A stretch of 64,000 bases of DNA from Nocardioides ochotonae (GTDB lineage: Bacteria > Actinomycetota > Actinomycetes > Propionibacteriales > Nocardioidaceae). The notes below the pieces were generated by a model, which did not search any database, was not told the origin of the DNA, and was given only the letters and a program-made list of their open reading frames with translations. The translations under genes and the position numbers were made by a program. Each line of letters starts with the position of its first letter. The first letter of the stretch is position 1. Where the stretch lies: positions 248,001-312,000 of the forward strand of contig NZ_CP061769.1 in assembly GCF_011420305.2 (NCBI RefSeq), read 5' to 3'. Shown here in pieces: positions 9,903 to 19,675 of this stretch.

Positions 9903-10613
9903 TCAGGGCTGGAGCGGCGACGGTGCGGCGGCGCGTACGGCGCGCGCGTGCAGGTCGCCGAGGACGGTGACGACGGCGATGAGGAGGCCCGCGAGCAGCA
10001 GGGCGGCGGCCAGGTTCCAGGTCAGCAGGAGCGCGCCGAGCGCGGCACCGGCCACGAGCAGCACGACCGCAGCGGTGCGGCGTCCCGCGGAGCGCTGGCG
10101 CCCGTTGCCGAGCGGGGAGTCGATCGCGAGCGCGGTGATGGTGCCGGTGACCACGATGGTCGTGACGTCCTTGACCGCGATGAACCGGGCTGCCGCGGCC
10201 TGGGTGCCCATCGCCACCCCGAGCGCGGCCGTGACGGTGAGGCGGACCACGCGGTGCGGCTCGCCACCGGTGACCAGCAGCACCACGCCGACGGCCAGGA
10301 CGACGACCGCGACAAGGGAGAGCAGCCCGGTGGAGAGTGCGCTCCACGGCTCGTGGGAGTCCTTGAGGACCCGGCCGACGAGTGCCCCGCCGACCACGAA
10401 CCCGACGAGCGCGAGCACCGGGCCGAGGAGCGTCAGGTCGCCGCCCTCGCCGACGGCCATGCCCAGGAGCAGCACGTTGCCGGTCATGTTGGCGGTGAAG
10501 ACCTGGTCGAGCCCGAGGTAGCACAGGGCGTCGACGATGCCGGTGGCGAAGGTCAGCGCCAGCATCAGCCCCAGGTGCATGCGGGCGGTCGGGATGCGCG
10601 CGAGGGTGTCCAT
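9903..10613 (-). CDS. DUF1275 (YoaK-type) membrane protein
   Basis: 236 residues from ATG 10613; a longer start at 10649 exists but adds a non-conserved stretch. Six hydrophobic segments are visible. Family hallmarks are TGIVDALCYLGLDQVFTANMTGNVLLLG at the N-terminus (read as TGIVDALCYL, FTANMTGN) and GVAMGTQAAAARFIAVKDVTTIVVTGT in the middle. Function in the family is unknown, with a transporter-like fold suspected. Confidence 0.85.
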   Translation of the reverse strand: MDTLARIPTARMHLGLMLALTFATGIVDALCYLGLDQVFTANMTGNVLLLGMAVGEGGDLTLLGPVLALVGFVVGGALVGRVLKDSHEPWSALSTGLLSLVAVVVLAVGVVLLVTGGEPHRVVRLTVTAALGVAMGTQAAAARFIAVKDVTTIVVTGTITALAIDSPLGNGRQRSAGRRTAAVVLLVAGAALGALLLTWNLAAALLLAGLLIAVVTVLGDLHARAVRAAAPSPLQP

Positions 10614-10702
10614 CCACCGATACAACGCCTGCTGCGCGCAGAAGGGCACCCCACGCGGCGGGGTACCTTGCCAGCGGCCGTGCCGTCGATCCCGGAGAAG
10701 TC

Positions 10703-11602
10703 ATGCGCCGTACCGCCGTCGCCCTCGCCTTGTCGCTCGTGATCGCGCTGTCGCTGCTGCCCGGAGCGGCCTCCGCCGCGCCGGCCGAGCGGGGGCGGGA
10801 GCGGGCGCCGATCTGGGTGGCGACCTACAACATGTTCCGCGAGATGCCCGCGAGGGCCGCGCGCCGCGACATCCGAGAGCTGGCCGCGAGGCCGCGGCTG
10901 GACATCATCGGCTGGCAGGAGATGTGGGGGCGCGACAAGGCCCTGCACCGGCTGCGCAAGCACGGCTGGGCGACGTGGGTGCCCAGCGGCGAGGCGCGCC
11001 AGGACCCGATCTCGTGGCGCCGCTCGGAGTTCGAGCTCGTGGAGACCGAGATCTATCTCGCACACCGGGCCGCGACCCTCAAGCGGCACCGCAAGGACGT
11101 GCCGCGCAAGTTCTTCAACCGGGTCACGCTGCGTCACCGGGCGACCGGCCGGGTGCTGTCGGTCTTCAACAACCACGTGATCCCGACCATCGAGTCGCAG
11201 GGGCAGGGCAGGCCCGGGCATCCGGTCCGCCCGCGGATCCGGTGGGCCCAGCAACATTGGGACCGCCTCGAGTCGGCGATCGCACGGGCACCCGGCCAGC
11301 CGATCGTGCTCGGCGACTTCAACGTCGACGCGTTCGTCGACCTCGAGGTGCGCCACCCCGCGATGATGTTCGCCCAGCTGCGCGACACGCTGCGGTCGAG
11401 CTGGCAGGTCCTCGGCGGCAACGACGCCGTCGCGCTCACCCATCCGGGCACGGGACGCCACATCGACTACGTGATGGTGGGCCGCCGGGCGCTGCGCCGC
11501 GACGTCCTGGTGCCGACCCGGCAGGTGGTCATCGACGGGCTGCGCTCCGACCACCGACCGCTCGCGGTCAAGGTGCAGGTGCGCGCCAAGAAGCGCGGCT
11601 GA
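10703..11602 (+). CDS. Secreted endonuclease/exonuclease/phosphatase-fold protein
   Basis: 299 residues. Signal peptide 1-26 (LSLLPGAASA/AP). EEP catalytic motifs are all present: TYNMF near 40, GWQE near 72 (metal Glu), VFNNHV near 157, GDFNVDAF near 210 and SDHRPLAV near 283. A secreted Mg-dependent hydrolase acting on nucleic acid or phosphodiester is expected; the substrate cannot be told. The next gene starts 10 bases downstream, so co-transcription is likely. Confidence 0.88.
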   Translation: MRRTAVALALSLVIALSLLPGAASAAPAERGRERAPIWVATYNMFREMPARAARRDIRELAARPRLDIIGWQEMWGRDKALHRLRKHGWATWVPSGEARQDPISWRRSEFELVETEIYLAHRAATLKRHRKDVPRKFFNRVTLRHRATGRVLSVFNNHVIPTIESQGQGRPGHPVRPRIRWAQQHWDRLESAIARAPGQPIVLGDFNVDAFVDLEVRHPAMMFAQLRDTLRSSWQVLGGNDAVALTHPGTGRHIDYVMVGRRALRRDVLVPTRQVVIDGLRSDHRPLAVKVQVRAKKRG

Positions 11603-11612
11603 GGCGGCCGCG

Positions 11613-12590
11613 ATGCCCGAGCAGCAGCCGCCGCCCCCGGCCGGGCTGAGCGCCGCCGCGCGGGCGGTGCTCGCCCGGCCACGTGGGGAGCCGGTGCCCG
11701 AGCCCGCGCTCGACGACCTGGCGGGGTGGCGCCGCTACGCCGAGCTCCTCGACGCGCTGACGGTTGCTGCCCTCGCCGTGCGACAGCCGCAGGAGGGGGA
11801 GCTGCGCGTGACCCGGGTCGAGATCGCCGGCGCCGCGGCGTACGAGCTGGTGCCGGCGTGCTTGGCGGATCCGAACGGGGCGCCCGTGGTCGTGGAGCTG
11901 CACGGCGGTGCGATGGTCTCCGGAGGCGGCGAGCTGGCGTGGCGCGCGAACGCCCCGGCGGCGGTACGGCGGGACGCGGTCACCTGGGCGGTGGACTACC
12001 GGATGCCCCCGGACCACCCGTTCCCGGCGGCGCTGGAGGACTGTCTGGCCGTCTACCGGGAGGCGGTGGCGCGGCGCGGGCCCGGTCGTGTCGTGGTCAG
12101 CGGCTTCTCCGCCGGCGGCAACCTGGCGGCGGCCCTGGTGCTGCAGGCCCGCGAGGCGGGCCTCGCGCTGCCGGCCGGGTTGGTGCTGCTCAGCCCCGCG
12201 CTCGACCTCACTGAGTCCGGGGACAGCTTCCGCACGCTGCGCGGCGCGGCTGGGCTCGCGCCGATGCCGCTGGCCAGCCGCCTCTACGCCGGGGGCCGCG
12301 ACCTGGCGGACCCGCACCTCTCGCCGCTGTTCGGCGATGTCACCGGCTTCCCGCCGACGTTCCTGCAGTCGGGCACCCGCGACCTCTTCCTCTCCAACGC
12401 CGTGCGGATGCACCGCCGGCTGCTCGACGCCGGGGTGCCGGTGGAGCTGCGGGTACTGGAGGCCGCCGGGCACGGCGGGTTCGGCGGCGCGACACCGGAG
12501 GACGAGGCGCTGCTCGCCGACGTGCTCGCCTTCGAGGCGCGCGCGCTCGCGGCCGACCCGGAGGGCGCGCCGCTACGCTCGCGGGCGTGA
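11613..12590 (+). CDS. Alpha/beta hydrolase, hormone-sensitive-lipase type
   Basis: 325 residues. Oxyanion motif HGGAMVSGG near residue 93, nucleophile elbow GFSAGG near 168, acid in the GTRDLF region near 255 and His in AAGHGGFGG near 290. This is the HSL/AB hydrolase-3 family: a cytoplasmic esterase for short acyl esters. It overlaps the following acyltransferase start by four bases (GTGA), suggesting coupled translation. Confidence 0.88.
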   Translation: MPEQQPPPPAGLSAAARAVLARPRGEPVPEPALDDLAGWRRYAELLDALTVAALAVRQPQEGELRVTRVEIAGAAAYELVPACLADPNGAPVVVELHGGAMVSGGGELAWRANAPAAVRRDAVTWAVDYRMPPDHPFPAALEDCLAVYREAVARRGPGRVVVSGFSAGGNLAAALVLQAREAGLALPAGLVLLSPALDLTESGDSFRTLRGAAGLAPMPLASRLYAGGRDLADPHLSPLFGDVTGFPPTFLQSGTRDLFLSNAVRMHRRLLDAGVPVELRVLEAAGHGGFGGATPEDEALLADVLAFEARALAADPEGAPLRSRA

Positions 12591-13279
12591 AGCCGCCGAG
12601 CAGATGGGTCAACCGGGCCGTCCACGCCGCCTGGCGCTGGGTCGAGACCGCCGGGGAGATCGCCCCGGGCACCCACCGCGGGGACCGGTTCGGCCACCTC
12701 GGGGAGGGCAGCTGCATCGGCTTCCCGCTCGCGACGCTGATGAACGAGCACTGCATCCACGTCGGGGATCGCACGCTCATCGGACGCCAGGTGACGCTGT
12801 CGGTCGGGTACGGCCCCGGCGACCCTGGCGCGTCGCCGCGCGGGCTGGTCATCGGCGACCGCTGCGTGATCGGGGCCCGCACCTGCCTGACCGCGCACGA
12901 GTCGATCGAGATCGGCGACGACGTGTGGTTCGGCCAGGACGTCTTCGTCTCCGACGCCAGCCACGGCTACCAGCGCCCCGACGTGCCGATCGGGCAGCAG
13001 TTCGGCACCCACGACCCGGTCGTGGTCGGGTCCGGGTCCTGGATCGGGCACGGCGCGATCCTGCTGCCCGGCACCCGGCTGGGCCGCAACGTCGTGGTCG
13101 CCGCCGGCTCGGTGGTGCGCGGCGAGGTCCCCGACCACGCGATCGTCGCCGGCGCCCCGGCCAAGGTGGTGCGCCGCTACCAGCCCGGCCTCGGCTGGGT
13201 GGGCCGCGGCGGCGACGTACGACCGGTCGCCCCGACGCCCGGTGTCGAGGACGAACCGGCGACCGCGACCGCCGGCTGA
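12587..13279 (+). CDS. Hexapeptide-repeat acyltransferase
   Basis: 230 residues from GTG. Left-handed beta-helix repeats are clear: IHVGDRTLIGRQVTL, LVIGDRCVIGARTCL, IEIGDDVWFGQDVFV, then VVGSGSWIGHGAILLPGTRLGRNVVVAAGSVV and the closing IVAGAPAKVVRRY. The catalytic His is probably that in DASHGYQ. WbbJ/maltose-acetyltransferase-like O-acetyltransferases share this layout. The acceptor is unknown; pairing with an esterase may hint at acyl turnover on the same molecule. Confidence 0.85.
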   Translation: MKPPSRWVNRAVHAAWRWVETAGEIAPGTHRGDRFGHLGEGSCIGFPLATLMNEHCIHVGDRTLIGRQVTLSVGYGPGDPGASPRGLVIGDRCVIGARTCLTAHESIEIGDDVWFGQDVFVSDASHGYQRPDVPIGQQFGTHDPVVVGSGSWIGHGAILLPGTRLGRNVVVAAGSVVRGEVPDHAIVAGAPAKVVRRYQPGLGWVGRGGDVRPVAPTPGVEDEPATATAG

Positions 13280-13311
13280 CCCCCACGCTCTCGGCGTACG
13301 GCGGGGGAGGG

Positions 13312-14076
13312 TCAGGGGGCCAGGGCCTCGCGGCGGGCGACGGTGCTGGCCAGGCCGGCGGCCGCGGCGCGGACGGCGGCGACGTGCTGGTCGGGGCGGA
13401 ACCGGGTGGTCGGTCCGGTGACGCTGATCGCGGCGACCGCCTCGGTGCCGCGCACCAGCACGGGCGCGGCGACGCAGGTCAGCCCGGGCGCCGACTCCTC
13501 GTGCTCGAAGGCGACCCCGGTCTCCAGGACGGCCTCGAGCTGGCGTTGCAGCAGCCCGGGCGCCACGACGGTGCGGGGCGTGCGGCGCTCCAGCGGTCCG
13601 GTGAGCACCTGCTGGCGCAGTGCCGGGTCGGCGTGGGCGAGCAGCGCCTTGCCGATCGCGGTGCAGTGCAGCGGCATCCGGCCACCGGTCCGCGACGGCG
13701 CGACCGCCTGGCGGTGCCCGCCGATCTTGGCGACGTAGACGACCTCGGTGCCCTCGCGCACGCCCAGGTGCACGGTCTCGTGGGTGCGCTCGTAGAGGTC
13801 CTGCAGGAACGGCATCGCCACCTCCAGCAGGCTGCGCTCCACCGACGCGCGCATGCCGAGCTCGAAGAGCCCGCCGCTGAGCCGGTAGCCGCCCGGTTCG
13901 ACCCGGTCCAGCAATCGGTTGGCGACCAGGTCGCGGGCCAGCCGGTGGGCGGTCGCCTTGTGCAGGCCGGTACGGCGTACCAGCTCCGCCAGCGACAGCA
14001 CCTGGTCGTCGACGGTGAACGCGCGCAGGATCGTGACCGCCTTGCCGAGCACGGTGTCGAGGTCGGCGTCGCTCAT
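13312..14076 (-). CDS. IclR-family regulator divergent from hsaEGF
   Basis: 254 residues. N-terminal winged helix ([24 protein letters not shown], residues ~28-51) and C-terminal effector domain with [18 protein letters not shown] and [13 protein letters not shown]. It is transcribed away from hsaE across a 144-bp promoter region, so it is a candidate regulator of hsaE-hsaG-hsaF; aromatic catabolic operons often carry such divergent IclR genes. It is not closely similar to the two other IclR proteins of this window. Confidence 0.9.
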   Translation of the reverse strand: MSDADLDTVLGKAVTILRAFTVDDQVLSLAELVRRTGLHKATAHRLARDLVANRLLDRVEPGGYRLSGGLFELGMRASVERSLLEVAMPFLQDLYERTHETVHLGVREGTEVVYVAKIGGHRQAVAPSRTGGRMPLHCTAIGKALLAHADPALRQQVLTGPLERRTPRTVVAPGLLQRQLEAVLETGVAFEHEESAPGLTCVAAPVLVRGTEAVAAISVTGPTTRFRPDQHVAAVRAAAAGLASTVARREALAP

Positions 14077-14130
14077 CGCACGGGTCCCACGCGGTCCTCC
14101 TGGGCGGGCGGCAAACAATTCGCCCCAATG

Positions 14131-14145
14131 TATCGGTGAGCGAGA
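14131..14145. promoter_or_regulatory. Weak candidate of the TCCC palindrome upstream of hsaE
   Basis: TATCGGTGAGCGAGA keeps the core CGGTGAGCG found at 49514-49528 but has three mismatches to TCCCRNTSANYGGGA. It sits in the IclR/hsaE divergent promoter, 76 bases before hsaE. Confidence 0.35.
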
Positions 14146-14220
14146 CGAACGGGTGGCCGGGGCGGGGTGGGGAGGGGAGGGTGAAGCCGTCACCACCTCG
14201 GTCGATCCAGAAAGCAGGAC

Positions 14221-15078
14221 ATGACCACTCGCTCGTACGACGTCCCGGCCGGCGACAACGCCCGGCCGACCACCACCGTCGACCCGGCCTCCATCGCCGC
14301 CGCCGGCGACCGCCTCATCGAGGCGCACTTCTCCGGCACCCCCTGCGCCCCGGTGCGCGACCTGATCGGCCCCGACGACGTCGCCGCGGCGTACCTCGTG
14401 CAGGAGCGCCTCAACGGCGCCCGCCTCGAGCGCGGCGCCCGCGTGGTCGGCCGCAAGATCGGCGCCACCTCCGAGGCCGTGCAGACCCAGCTCGGTGTCG
14501 ACCAGCCGGACTTCGGTGTGCTCTTCGACGACATGGGCTTCGAGGACGGTGCGGAGATCCCGACCTCGGCGCTGATGCAGCCCAAGGCCGAGGCCGAGGT
14601 CGCGTTCGTGCTCGGCAAGGACCTCGCCGAGGGCCCGCTCGACGACGCCCAGATCCGCGACGCGATCGACTACGCCGTGGCCTCCCTGGAGATCGTCGGC
14701 AGCCGGATCACCAACTGGGACATCACCTTCGCCGACACCGTGGCCGACAACGCCTCCTCCGGGCTCTACGTGCTGGGCGCCGAGCGCCGCACGCTGGCCG
14801 AGGTCGAGCCGGTCGAGGTCACGATGTCGATGAGCATCGACGGCGAGGAGGTCTCCACCGGCAACGGCGCGGCCTGCCTCGGCGACCCGCTCAAGGCCGT
14901 CGCGTGGCTGGCCCACCAGGCCCGCACCTTCGGCGAGCCGCTCCGCGCCGGCCAGGTCATCCTCTCCGGCGCCCTCGGCCCGATGCGCCCGGTCGAGCCC
15001 GGCCAGGTCGTCACCGCCGAGATCAGTGGCCTCGGCACCGTCACCGCACGTTTCAGCAACGACAGCAAGGACCAGTGA
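14221..15078 (+). CDS. hsaE: 2-hydroxypenta-2,4-dienoate-type hydratase (steroid)
   Basis: 285 residues. Adds water to the dienoate released by HsaD, giving 4-hydroxy-2-oxo acid. MhpD-family features are [41 protein letters not shown] (metal-binding Glu pair), [26 protein letters not shown] and [16 protein letters not shown]. First gene of a three-gene operon with overlapping stops and starts. Aromatic meta-cleavage homologues share the family, so assignment to steroid rather than catechol degradation rests on the steroid genes elsewhere in the window. Confidence 0.85.
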   Translation: MTTRSYDVPAGDNARPTTTVDPASIAAAGDRLIEAHFSGTPCAPVRDLIGPDDVAAAYLVQERLNGARLERGARVVGRKIGATSEAVQTQLGVDQPDFGVLFDDMGFEDGAEIPTSALMQPKAEAEVAFVLGKDLAEGPLDDAQIRDAIDYAVASLEIVGSRITNWDITFADTVADNASSGLYVLGAERRTLAEVEPVEVTMSMSIDGEEVSTGNGAACLGDPLKAVAWLAHQARTFGEPLRAGQVILSGALGPMRPVEPGQVVTAEISGLGTVTARFSNDSKDQ

Positions 15079-16034
15079 TGAGCGAGAAGAAGACCAAGGT
15101 CGCCATCATCGGGTCGGGCAACATCGGCACCGACCTGATGATCAAGGTGATGCGCACCTCCCAGCACCTCGAGATGGGCGCGATGGTCGGCATCGACCCC
15201 GAGTCCGACGGGCTGGCCCGGGCCGCGCGCTTCGGCGTCCCGACCACCCACGAGGGCGTCGACGGGCTGATGGCGATGGAGGGCTTCGAGGACATCGAGA
15301 TCGTCTTCGACGCGACCTCGGCGAAGGCCCACATCGCCAACGACGCCAAGCTGCGTCCGCTCGGCAAGCGGATGATCGACCTGACCCCGGCGGCCATCGG
15401 CCCGTACGTCGTGCCCGCGGTCAACATCGAGGACCACCTCGACGCCGACAACGTCAACATGGTGACCTGCGGCGGCCAGGCGACGATCCCGATCGTCGCC
15501 GCGGTGTCCCGCGTCGTCCCCGTCGAGTACGCCGAGATCGTGGCCTCCATCGCCTCGAAGTCGGCCGGCCCTGGCACCCGCGCCAACATCGACGAGTTCA
15601 CCGAGACCACCTCCAACGCGATCGTCAACGTCGGCGGCGCCAAGCGCGGCAAGGCGGTCATCATCCTGAACCCCGCCGAGCCGCCGCTGATCATGCGCGA
15701 CACGGTCTTCTGCCTGGTCTCCGCGCCGGACGAGTCGGTGCACGCCGAGATCGTCGCCTCGGTCGAGAAGATGGTCGGCGACGTCGCGGCGTACGTGCCC
15801 GGCTACCGCCTCAAGCAGCAGGTGCAGATCTCCGAGATCCCCGCCGACCAGCCGGTCGAGACGCTGCTCGCCGACGGCGAGACCACCCGGCCGACCCACC
15901 AGGTGTCGGTCTTCCTCGAGGTCGAGGGCGCCGCCCACTACCTCCCGGCGTACGCCGGCAACCTCGACATCATGACCTCCGCCGGCCTCCAGGTCGCCGA
16001 GCGGATCGCGGCCGCGAAGGAGAACGCCCAGTGA
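15078..16034 (+). CDS. hsaG: Acylating acetaldehyde/propionaldehyde dehydrogenase
   Basis: 318 residues from ATG 15078, overlapping the hsaE stop by one base (TGATG). Oxidises the aldehyde channelled from HsaF to acyl-CoA with NAD. Motifs: nucleotide-binding [15 protein letters not shown], catalytic Cys in [36 protein letters not shown] and [25 protein letters not shown]. Equivalent to MhpF/BphJ. The product in steroid catabolism is propionyl-CoA. Confidence 0.92.
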   Translation: MSEKKTKVAIIGSGNIGTDLMIKVMRTSQHLEMGAMVGIDPESDGLARAARFGVPTTHEGVDGLMAMEGFEDIEIVFDATSAKAHIANDAKLRPLGKRMIDLTPAAIGPYVVPAVNIEDHLDADNVNMVTCGGQATIPIVAAVSRVVPVEYAEIVASIASKSAGPGTRANIDEFTETTSNAIVNVGGAKRGKAVIILNPAEPPLIMRDTVFCLVSAPDESVHAEIVASVEKMVGDVAAYVPGYRLKQQVQISEIPADQPVETLLADGETTRPTHQVSVFLEVEGAAHYLPAYAGNLDIMTSAGLQVAERIAAAKENAQ

Positions 16035-17065
16035 GCGAGCAGAAGACCCCGATCTTCGTCCAGGACGTCACCCTGCGCGACGGCATGCACGCCGTGCGCC
16101 ACCGGATCACCCCCGACAACGTCAAGCGCATCGTCACGGCCCTGGTCGACGCGGGCGTCGACGCCGTCGAGGTCGCCCACGGCGACGGCCTGGCCGGCGG
16201 CTCGGTCAACTACGGCCCCGGCTCGCACACCGACTGGCAGTGGATCGAGGCGGCCGCCGAGGTCATCGGCAACGCCCGGCTGACCACCCTGCTGCTGCCC
16301 GGCGTGGGCACCATCGAGGAGCTCAAGCACGCCTACAGCCTGGGTGTGCGCTCGGTGCGCGTGGCGACCCACTGCACCGAGGCCGACGTGTCGGCCCAGC
16401 ACATCGCCACCGCCCGCGAGATCGGCATGGACGTCTCGGGCTTCTTGATGATGAGCCACATGGCGCCCGCCGAGGAGCTCGCCAAGCAGGCCAAGCTGAT
16501 GGAGTCCTACGGCGCGCACTGCGTCTACGTCACCGACTCCGGCGGCCGGCTCACCATGCGCGGCGTCGAGGAGCGGGTCAAGGCCTACCGCGACGTGCTC
16601 GACCCGGGCACCGAGATCGGCATCCACGCCCACGAGAACCTCTCGCTCTCGGTCGCCAACTCCGTCGTCGCGGTCGAGAACGGCGTCTACCGCGTCGACG
16701 CCTCGCTCGCCGGCCACGGCGCGGGCGCCGGCAACTGCCCGATCGAGGCGTTCATCGCGGTCGCCGACCACTCCGGCTTCGAGCACCGCTGCGACGTCTT
16801 CAAGCTCCAGGACGCCGCCGACGACATCGTGCGCCCGCTCCAGGACCGCCCGGTGCGCGTCGACCGCGAGACCCTGACCCTGGGGTACGCCGGCGTGTAC
16901 TCCAGCTTCCTGCGCCACGCCGAGACCGCCGCCGCCCGCTACGGCCTCGACGTCCGCTCGATCCTGATGGAGTGCGGCCGTCGCCGCCTCGTCGGTGGCC
17001 AGGAGGACATGATCATCGACATCGCGCTCAACCTGGTCGCCGACCGCGAGGCCGCCGCCAGCTGA
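16031..17065 (+). CDS. hsaF: 4-hydroxy-2-oxovalerate/oxohexanoate aldolase
   Basis: 344 residues from GTG 16031, overlapping the hsaG stop (GTGA). Class II, metal-dependent aldolase that splits 4-hydroxy-2-oxo acid to pyruvate and aldehyde and passes the aldehyde to HsaG. Motifs: [12 protein letters not shown] (catalytic Arg/Asp/His), [15 protein letters not shown], YVTDSGG, and metal ligands HAHEN. Last gene of hsaE-hsaG-hsaF, with a strong terminator 25 bases downstream. Confidence 0.93.
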   Translation: MSEQKTPIFVQDVTLRDGMHAVRHRITPDNVKRIVTALVDAGVDAVEVAHGDGLAGGSVNYGPGSHTDWQWIEAAAEVIGNARLTTLLLPGVGTIEELKHAYSLGVRSVRVATHCTEADVSAQHIATAREIGMDVSGFLMMSHMAPAEELAKQAKLMESYGAHCVYVTDSGGRLTMRGVEERVKAYRDVLDPGTEIGIHAHENLSLSVANSVVAVENGVYRVDASLAGHGAGAGNCPIEAFIAVADHSGFEHRCDVFKLQDAADDIVRPLQDRPVRVDRETLTLGYAGVYSSFLRHAETAAARYGLDVRSILMECGRRRLVGGQEDMIIDIALNLVADREAAAS

Positions 17066-17089
17066 TCCTCGACGCCTCCGCGTCACCCC

Positions 17090-17130
17090 GACCCCACGCC
17101 GTACCGGTCCTGCCGGTGCGGCGTGGGGTC
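17090..17130 (+). terminator. Terminator of hsaEGF
   Basis: GACCCCACGCCG-TA-CCGG pairs with CCGG-TG-CGGCGTGGGGTC around loop TCCTG, followed by TTT. Confidence 0.8.
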
Positions 17131-17189
17131 TTTGCGTACGCCGGGGGGAGGGGGCGGCAGGGCGGCGGGGCGACCCTAGGCTGGTCCCC

Positions 17190-17585
17190 ATGCGCTTCAC
17201 CGAGCACGAGATGACCGCCGGCCTGACCGCCTGTGCCAAGGCGGTGGTCGGGGCCCAGCGCCGCGGGCGGCGCAAGCGGGAGGACGTCGACCAGGTCTGG
17301 GAGAAGATGAGCCGCTTCGAGCGCTTCAGCGTGCTCGACCAGCTCGGCTCGCAGGTGCTCCCGGTGCTCGTAGCGCTGCCGGACGTCGACGTCGAGCCCG
17401 GCACCCGTCCGAGCTTCACCGACGCCCAGATCACCGAGGCCGTGGAGGCCCGGCTCGGCGAGGAGGGCGGGCGCCTCAAGCGGGCCGTCGTGCTCAAGGC
17501 ACGAGTGGAGATGGTGCGGATCGCGCTCGCCGGGATGCCCCCGCGCCAGGACCCCGACGCGCTGATCGTCCCCGACCACCTCTGA
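17190..17585 (+). CDS. Hypothetical cytoplasmic protein
   Basis: 131 residues, start ATG. Highly charged (RRGRRKREDVDQVWEKM), no signal peptide, membrane segment or motif that I recognise. Base composition and codon use look like its neighbours. It stands alone between the hsaF terminator and a secreted protein gene. Confidence 0.65.
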   Translation: MRFTEHEMTAGLTACAKAVVGAQRRGRRKREDVDQVWEKMSRFERFSVLDQLGSQVLPVLVALPDVDVEPGTRPSFTDAQITEAVEARLGEEGGRLKRAVVLKARVEMVRIALAGMPPRQDPDALIVPDHL

Positions 17586-17717
17586 GGGTGGACGCTGCCG
17601 GAAGTGGAGGAAGGACCGCGCAGACCCTTCCTACTCGCGCGTAGATCGTATACCTTCGGCCCTCACCGCAGGCGACCTGCTGCGGTCCGTCCCGGGCAAC
17701 AGATCAGGAGTCATTCG

Positions 17718-18266
17718 ATGACCGCTTCCACCTCCACCCGTGCTCGTCTCGCCGCTGCGCTGGCCGCTGGCGCGCTGATGGTCGGTGCCCCCCTCGCGGG
17801 CATGGGCACCGCAAACGCCGCCGAGCCGGTCGCGAAGAAGAAGGCCTCGGTCAGCAAGTCGATCGCGTTCAAGTGCAGCCTGCCGGCCTTCGGCGACTTC
17901 AACCACAAGGGCAAGGTCACCGTCACCGCGAAGAAGGCGAAGAAGTCCGCCAAGGCGAACATCACCGTCAAGATGGCGCCGATGACGATCGCGGGCATCC
18001 CCGACGGGCTCGGCATCAGCACCAAGCTCGAGGCGACCGCGACGCTGAAGCTCGGCGCGAAGACCGCGAAGGCCAAGGGCAGCTCGACCGTCGAGGTGAA
18101 GCCCACGCTGGCCGTGCCGACCCTCAAGGGCAAGGCCAACGTCGGCAAGAAGGCGAAGAAGTCGGTCGTCAAGATCACCAAGCTCGACTTCAGCGTGCCG
18201 GAGTTCGGCATGTCCGGCTCCTGCACGCCGTCCGGCAAGAACACGATCGGCACCGTCAAGTACTGA
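17718..18266 (+). CDS. Secreted Lys-rich protein, DUF6801-like
   Basis: 182 residues from ATG 17718 with a CAGGAG ribosome site. Signal peptide 1-34 (ending TANAA). The mature part has one Cys near each end (FKCSLPAFGDF and GSCTPSGKN), probably a disulfide, and strongly beta-type alternating sequence with many KK pairs. The layout recalls the actinobacterial secreted DUF6801 family, which has no known activity. A perfect 15-bp terminator follows. Confidence 0.75.
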   Translation: MTASTSTRARLAAALAAGALMVGAPLAGMGTANAAEPVAKKKASVSKSIAFKCSLPAFGDFNHKGKVTVTAKKAKKSAKANITVKMAPMTIAGIPDGLGISTKLEATATLKLGAKTAKAKGSSTVEVKPTLAVPTLKGKANVGKKAKKSVVKITKLDFSVPEFGMSGSCTPSGKNTIGTVKY

Positions 18267-18313
18267 TCACCTCCAGCAACCGCCTCGCGTGAGCGAGGCC
18301 GGTCCGACCTCAG

Positions 18314-18347
18314 GACGGGGCGGCGACCTGCGGGTCGCCGCCCCGTC
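18314..18347 (+). terminator. Terminator after the secreted Lys-rich protein
   Basis: Perfect 15-bp stem GACGGGGCGGCGACC / GGTCGCCGCCCCGTC with a TGCG loop, 48 bases after the stop. Confidence 0.75.
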
Positions 18348-18406
18348 GTACGTCCCGGGCCGGCGCGGGGGCCTTGAGGGTGTCGGCGGCACGTGCCACC
18401 ATGATT

Positions 18407-18424
18407 ACTGACCAACTGGTCAGT
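18407..18424. promoter_or_regulatory. Probable PaaR (TetR) operator before paaA
   Basis: ACTGACCA-AC-TGGTCAGT is a perfect 8-bp inverted repeat with a 2-nt spacer, 28 bases before the paaA start. Size and symmetry suit a TetR dimer. The TetR encoded at 24080-24685 at the far end of this gene block is the obvious candidate. Confidence 0.65.
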
Positions 18425-18452
18425 TAATGGTGCCGCACACCCGGGAGACGCG

Positions 18453-19391
18453 ATGGGCGCGAGGTTCGAGGAGCTGCTCGAGCGACACGAGCGGGTGGAG
18501 CCGCGCGATGAGATGCCGGACGCCTACCGCGCGACGCTGGTGCGCCAGATCGCCCAGCACGCCCACTCCGAGGTGATCGGCATGCAGCCCGAGGGCGCCT
18601 GGATCACCCGCGCGCCCACCCTGCGCCGCAAGGCGATCCTGCTGGCCAAGGTGCAGGACGAGGCCGGCCACGGCCTCTACCTGTACGCCGCCGCGGAGAC
18701 CCTCGGCGTCAGCCGCGCCGAGCTCGGCGCCAAGCTGCTCAGCGGGGCGCAGAAGTACTCCTCGATCTTCAACTACCCCACCCCGTCGTACGCCGACGTC
18801 GGCACCATCGGCTGGCTCGTCGACGGCGCGGCGATCTGCAACCAGGTGCCGCTGTGCCGCACGTCCTACGGCCCCTACGGCCGCGCGATGGTGCGCATCT
18901 GCAAGGAGGAGTCCTTCCACCAGCGCCAGGGCTTCGAGCTGCTGCTGGCCATGTCGCGCGGCACCGAGGAGCAGCGCGCGATGGTGCAGGAGTCGGTCGA
19001 CCGGTTCTGGTGGCCGGCGCTGATGATGTTCGGCCCGCCCGACACCGACTCGCCCAACACCGCGCAGTCGATGGCGTGGGGGATCAAGCGCAACACCAAC
19101 GACGAGCTGCGCCAGAAGTTCGTCGACATGACGGTCCCGCAGGCCGAGGTCCTGGGCGTCACGCTCCCGGACCCCGAGCTGCGCTGGAACCCCGAGCGCG
19201 GGGCGCACGACTTCGGCACCCCCGACTGGGAGGAGCTGCGCCGGGTGGTCTCCGGCGACGGACCGTGCAACGCCGAGCGGCTCGCGCACCGTCGCCGCGC
19301 CCACGAGGAGGGCGCCTGGGTGCGCGAGGCGGCGACCGCCTTCGCCCGCCGGCGCGCCGAGCAGCCGGCTCCGGAGGAGGTGGCCCGATGA
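18453..19391 (+). CDS. paaA: Phenylacetyl-CoA epoxidase, catalytic subunit A
   Basis: 312 residues. Di-iron oxygenase subunit that epoxidises the ring of phenylacetyl-CoA within the PaaABC(D)E complex. Iron ligands are visible in KVQDEAGHG (Glu70, His73) and [12 protein letters not shown], with the family stretch [26 protein letters not shown] and [14 protein letters not shown]. Length matches the family (~310). First gene of paaABCDE; the stop overlaps paaB. Confidence 0.95.
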   Translation: MGARFEELLERHERVEPRDEMPDAYRATLVRQIAQHAHSEVIGMQPEGAWITRAPTLRRKAILLAKVQDEAGHGLYLYAAAETLGVSRAELGAKLLSGAQKYSSIFNYPTPSYADVGTIGWLVDGAAICNQVPLCRTSYGPYGRAMVRICKEESFHQRQGFELLLAMSRGTEEQRAMVQESVDRFWWPALMMFGPPDTDSPNTAQSMAWGIKRNTNDELRQKFVDMTVPQAEVLGVTLPDPELRWNPERGAHDFGTPDWEELRRVVSGDGPCNAERLAHRRRAHEEGAWVREAATAFARRRAEQPAPEEVAR

Positions 19392-19675
19392 GCACCCCCG
19401 AGTGGCCGCTCTACGAGGTCTTCGTCCGGGGCCGCCGCGGCCTCAACCACGTGCACGTCGGCTCGCTGCACGCCGCCGACGACGCGATGGCGCTGCGCCA
19501 TGCGCGCGACGTCTACACCCGGCGCAGCGAGGGCGTGAGCATCTGGGTGGTCCGCGCCGACGCGGTCACCGCCTCGAGCCCCGACGAGAAGGACCCCTTC
19601 TTCGCCCCCAGCGGCGACAAGGTCTATCGCCACCCGACCTTCTACGAGCTGCCCGCCGATGTCCCGCACATCTGA
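19388..19675 (+). CDS. paaB: Phenylacetyl-CoA epoxidase subunit B
   Basis: 95 residues from ATG 19388 (ATGA overlap with paaA). Small non-catalytic subunit bridging PaaA-PaaC. Recognised by [41 protein letters not shown] and IWVVRADAV. The 3' end overlaps paaC by 17 bases. Confidence 0.94.
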   Translation: MSTPEWPLYEVFVRGRRGLNHVHVGSLHAADDAMALRHARDVYTRRSEGVSIWVVRADAVTASSPDEKDPFFAPSGDKVYRHPTFYELPADVPHI

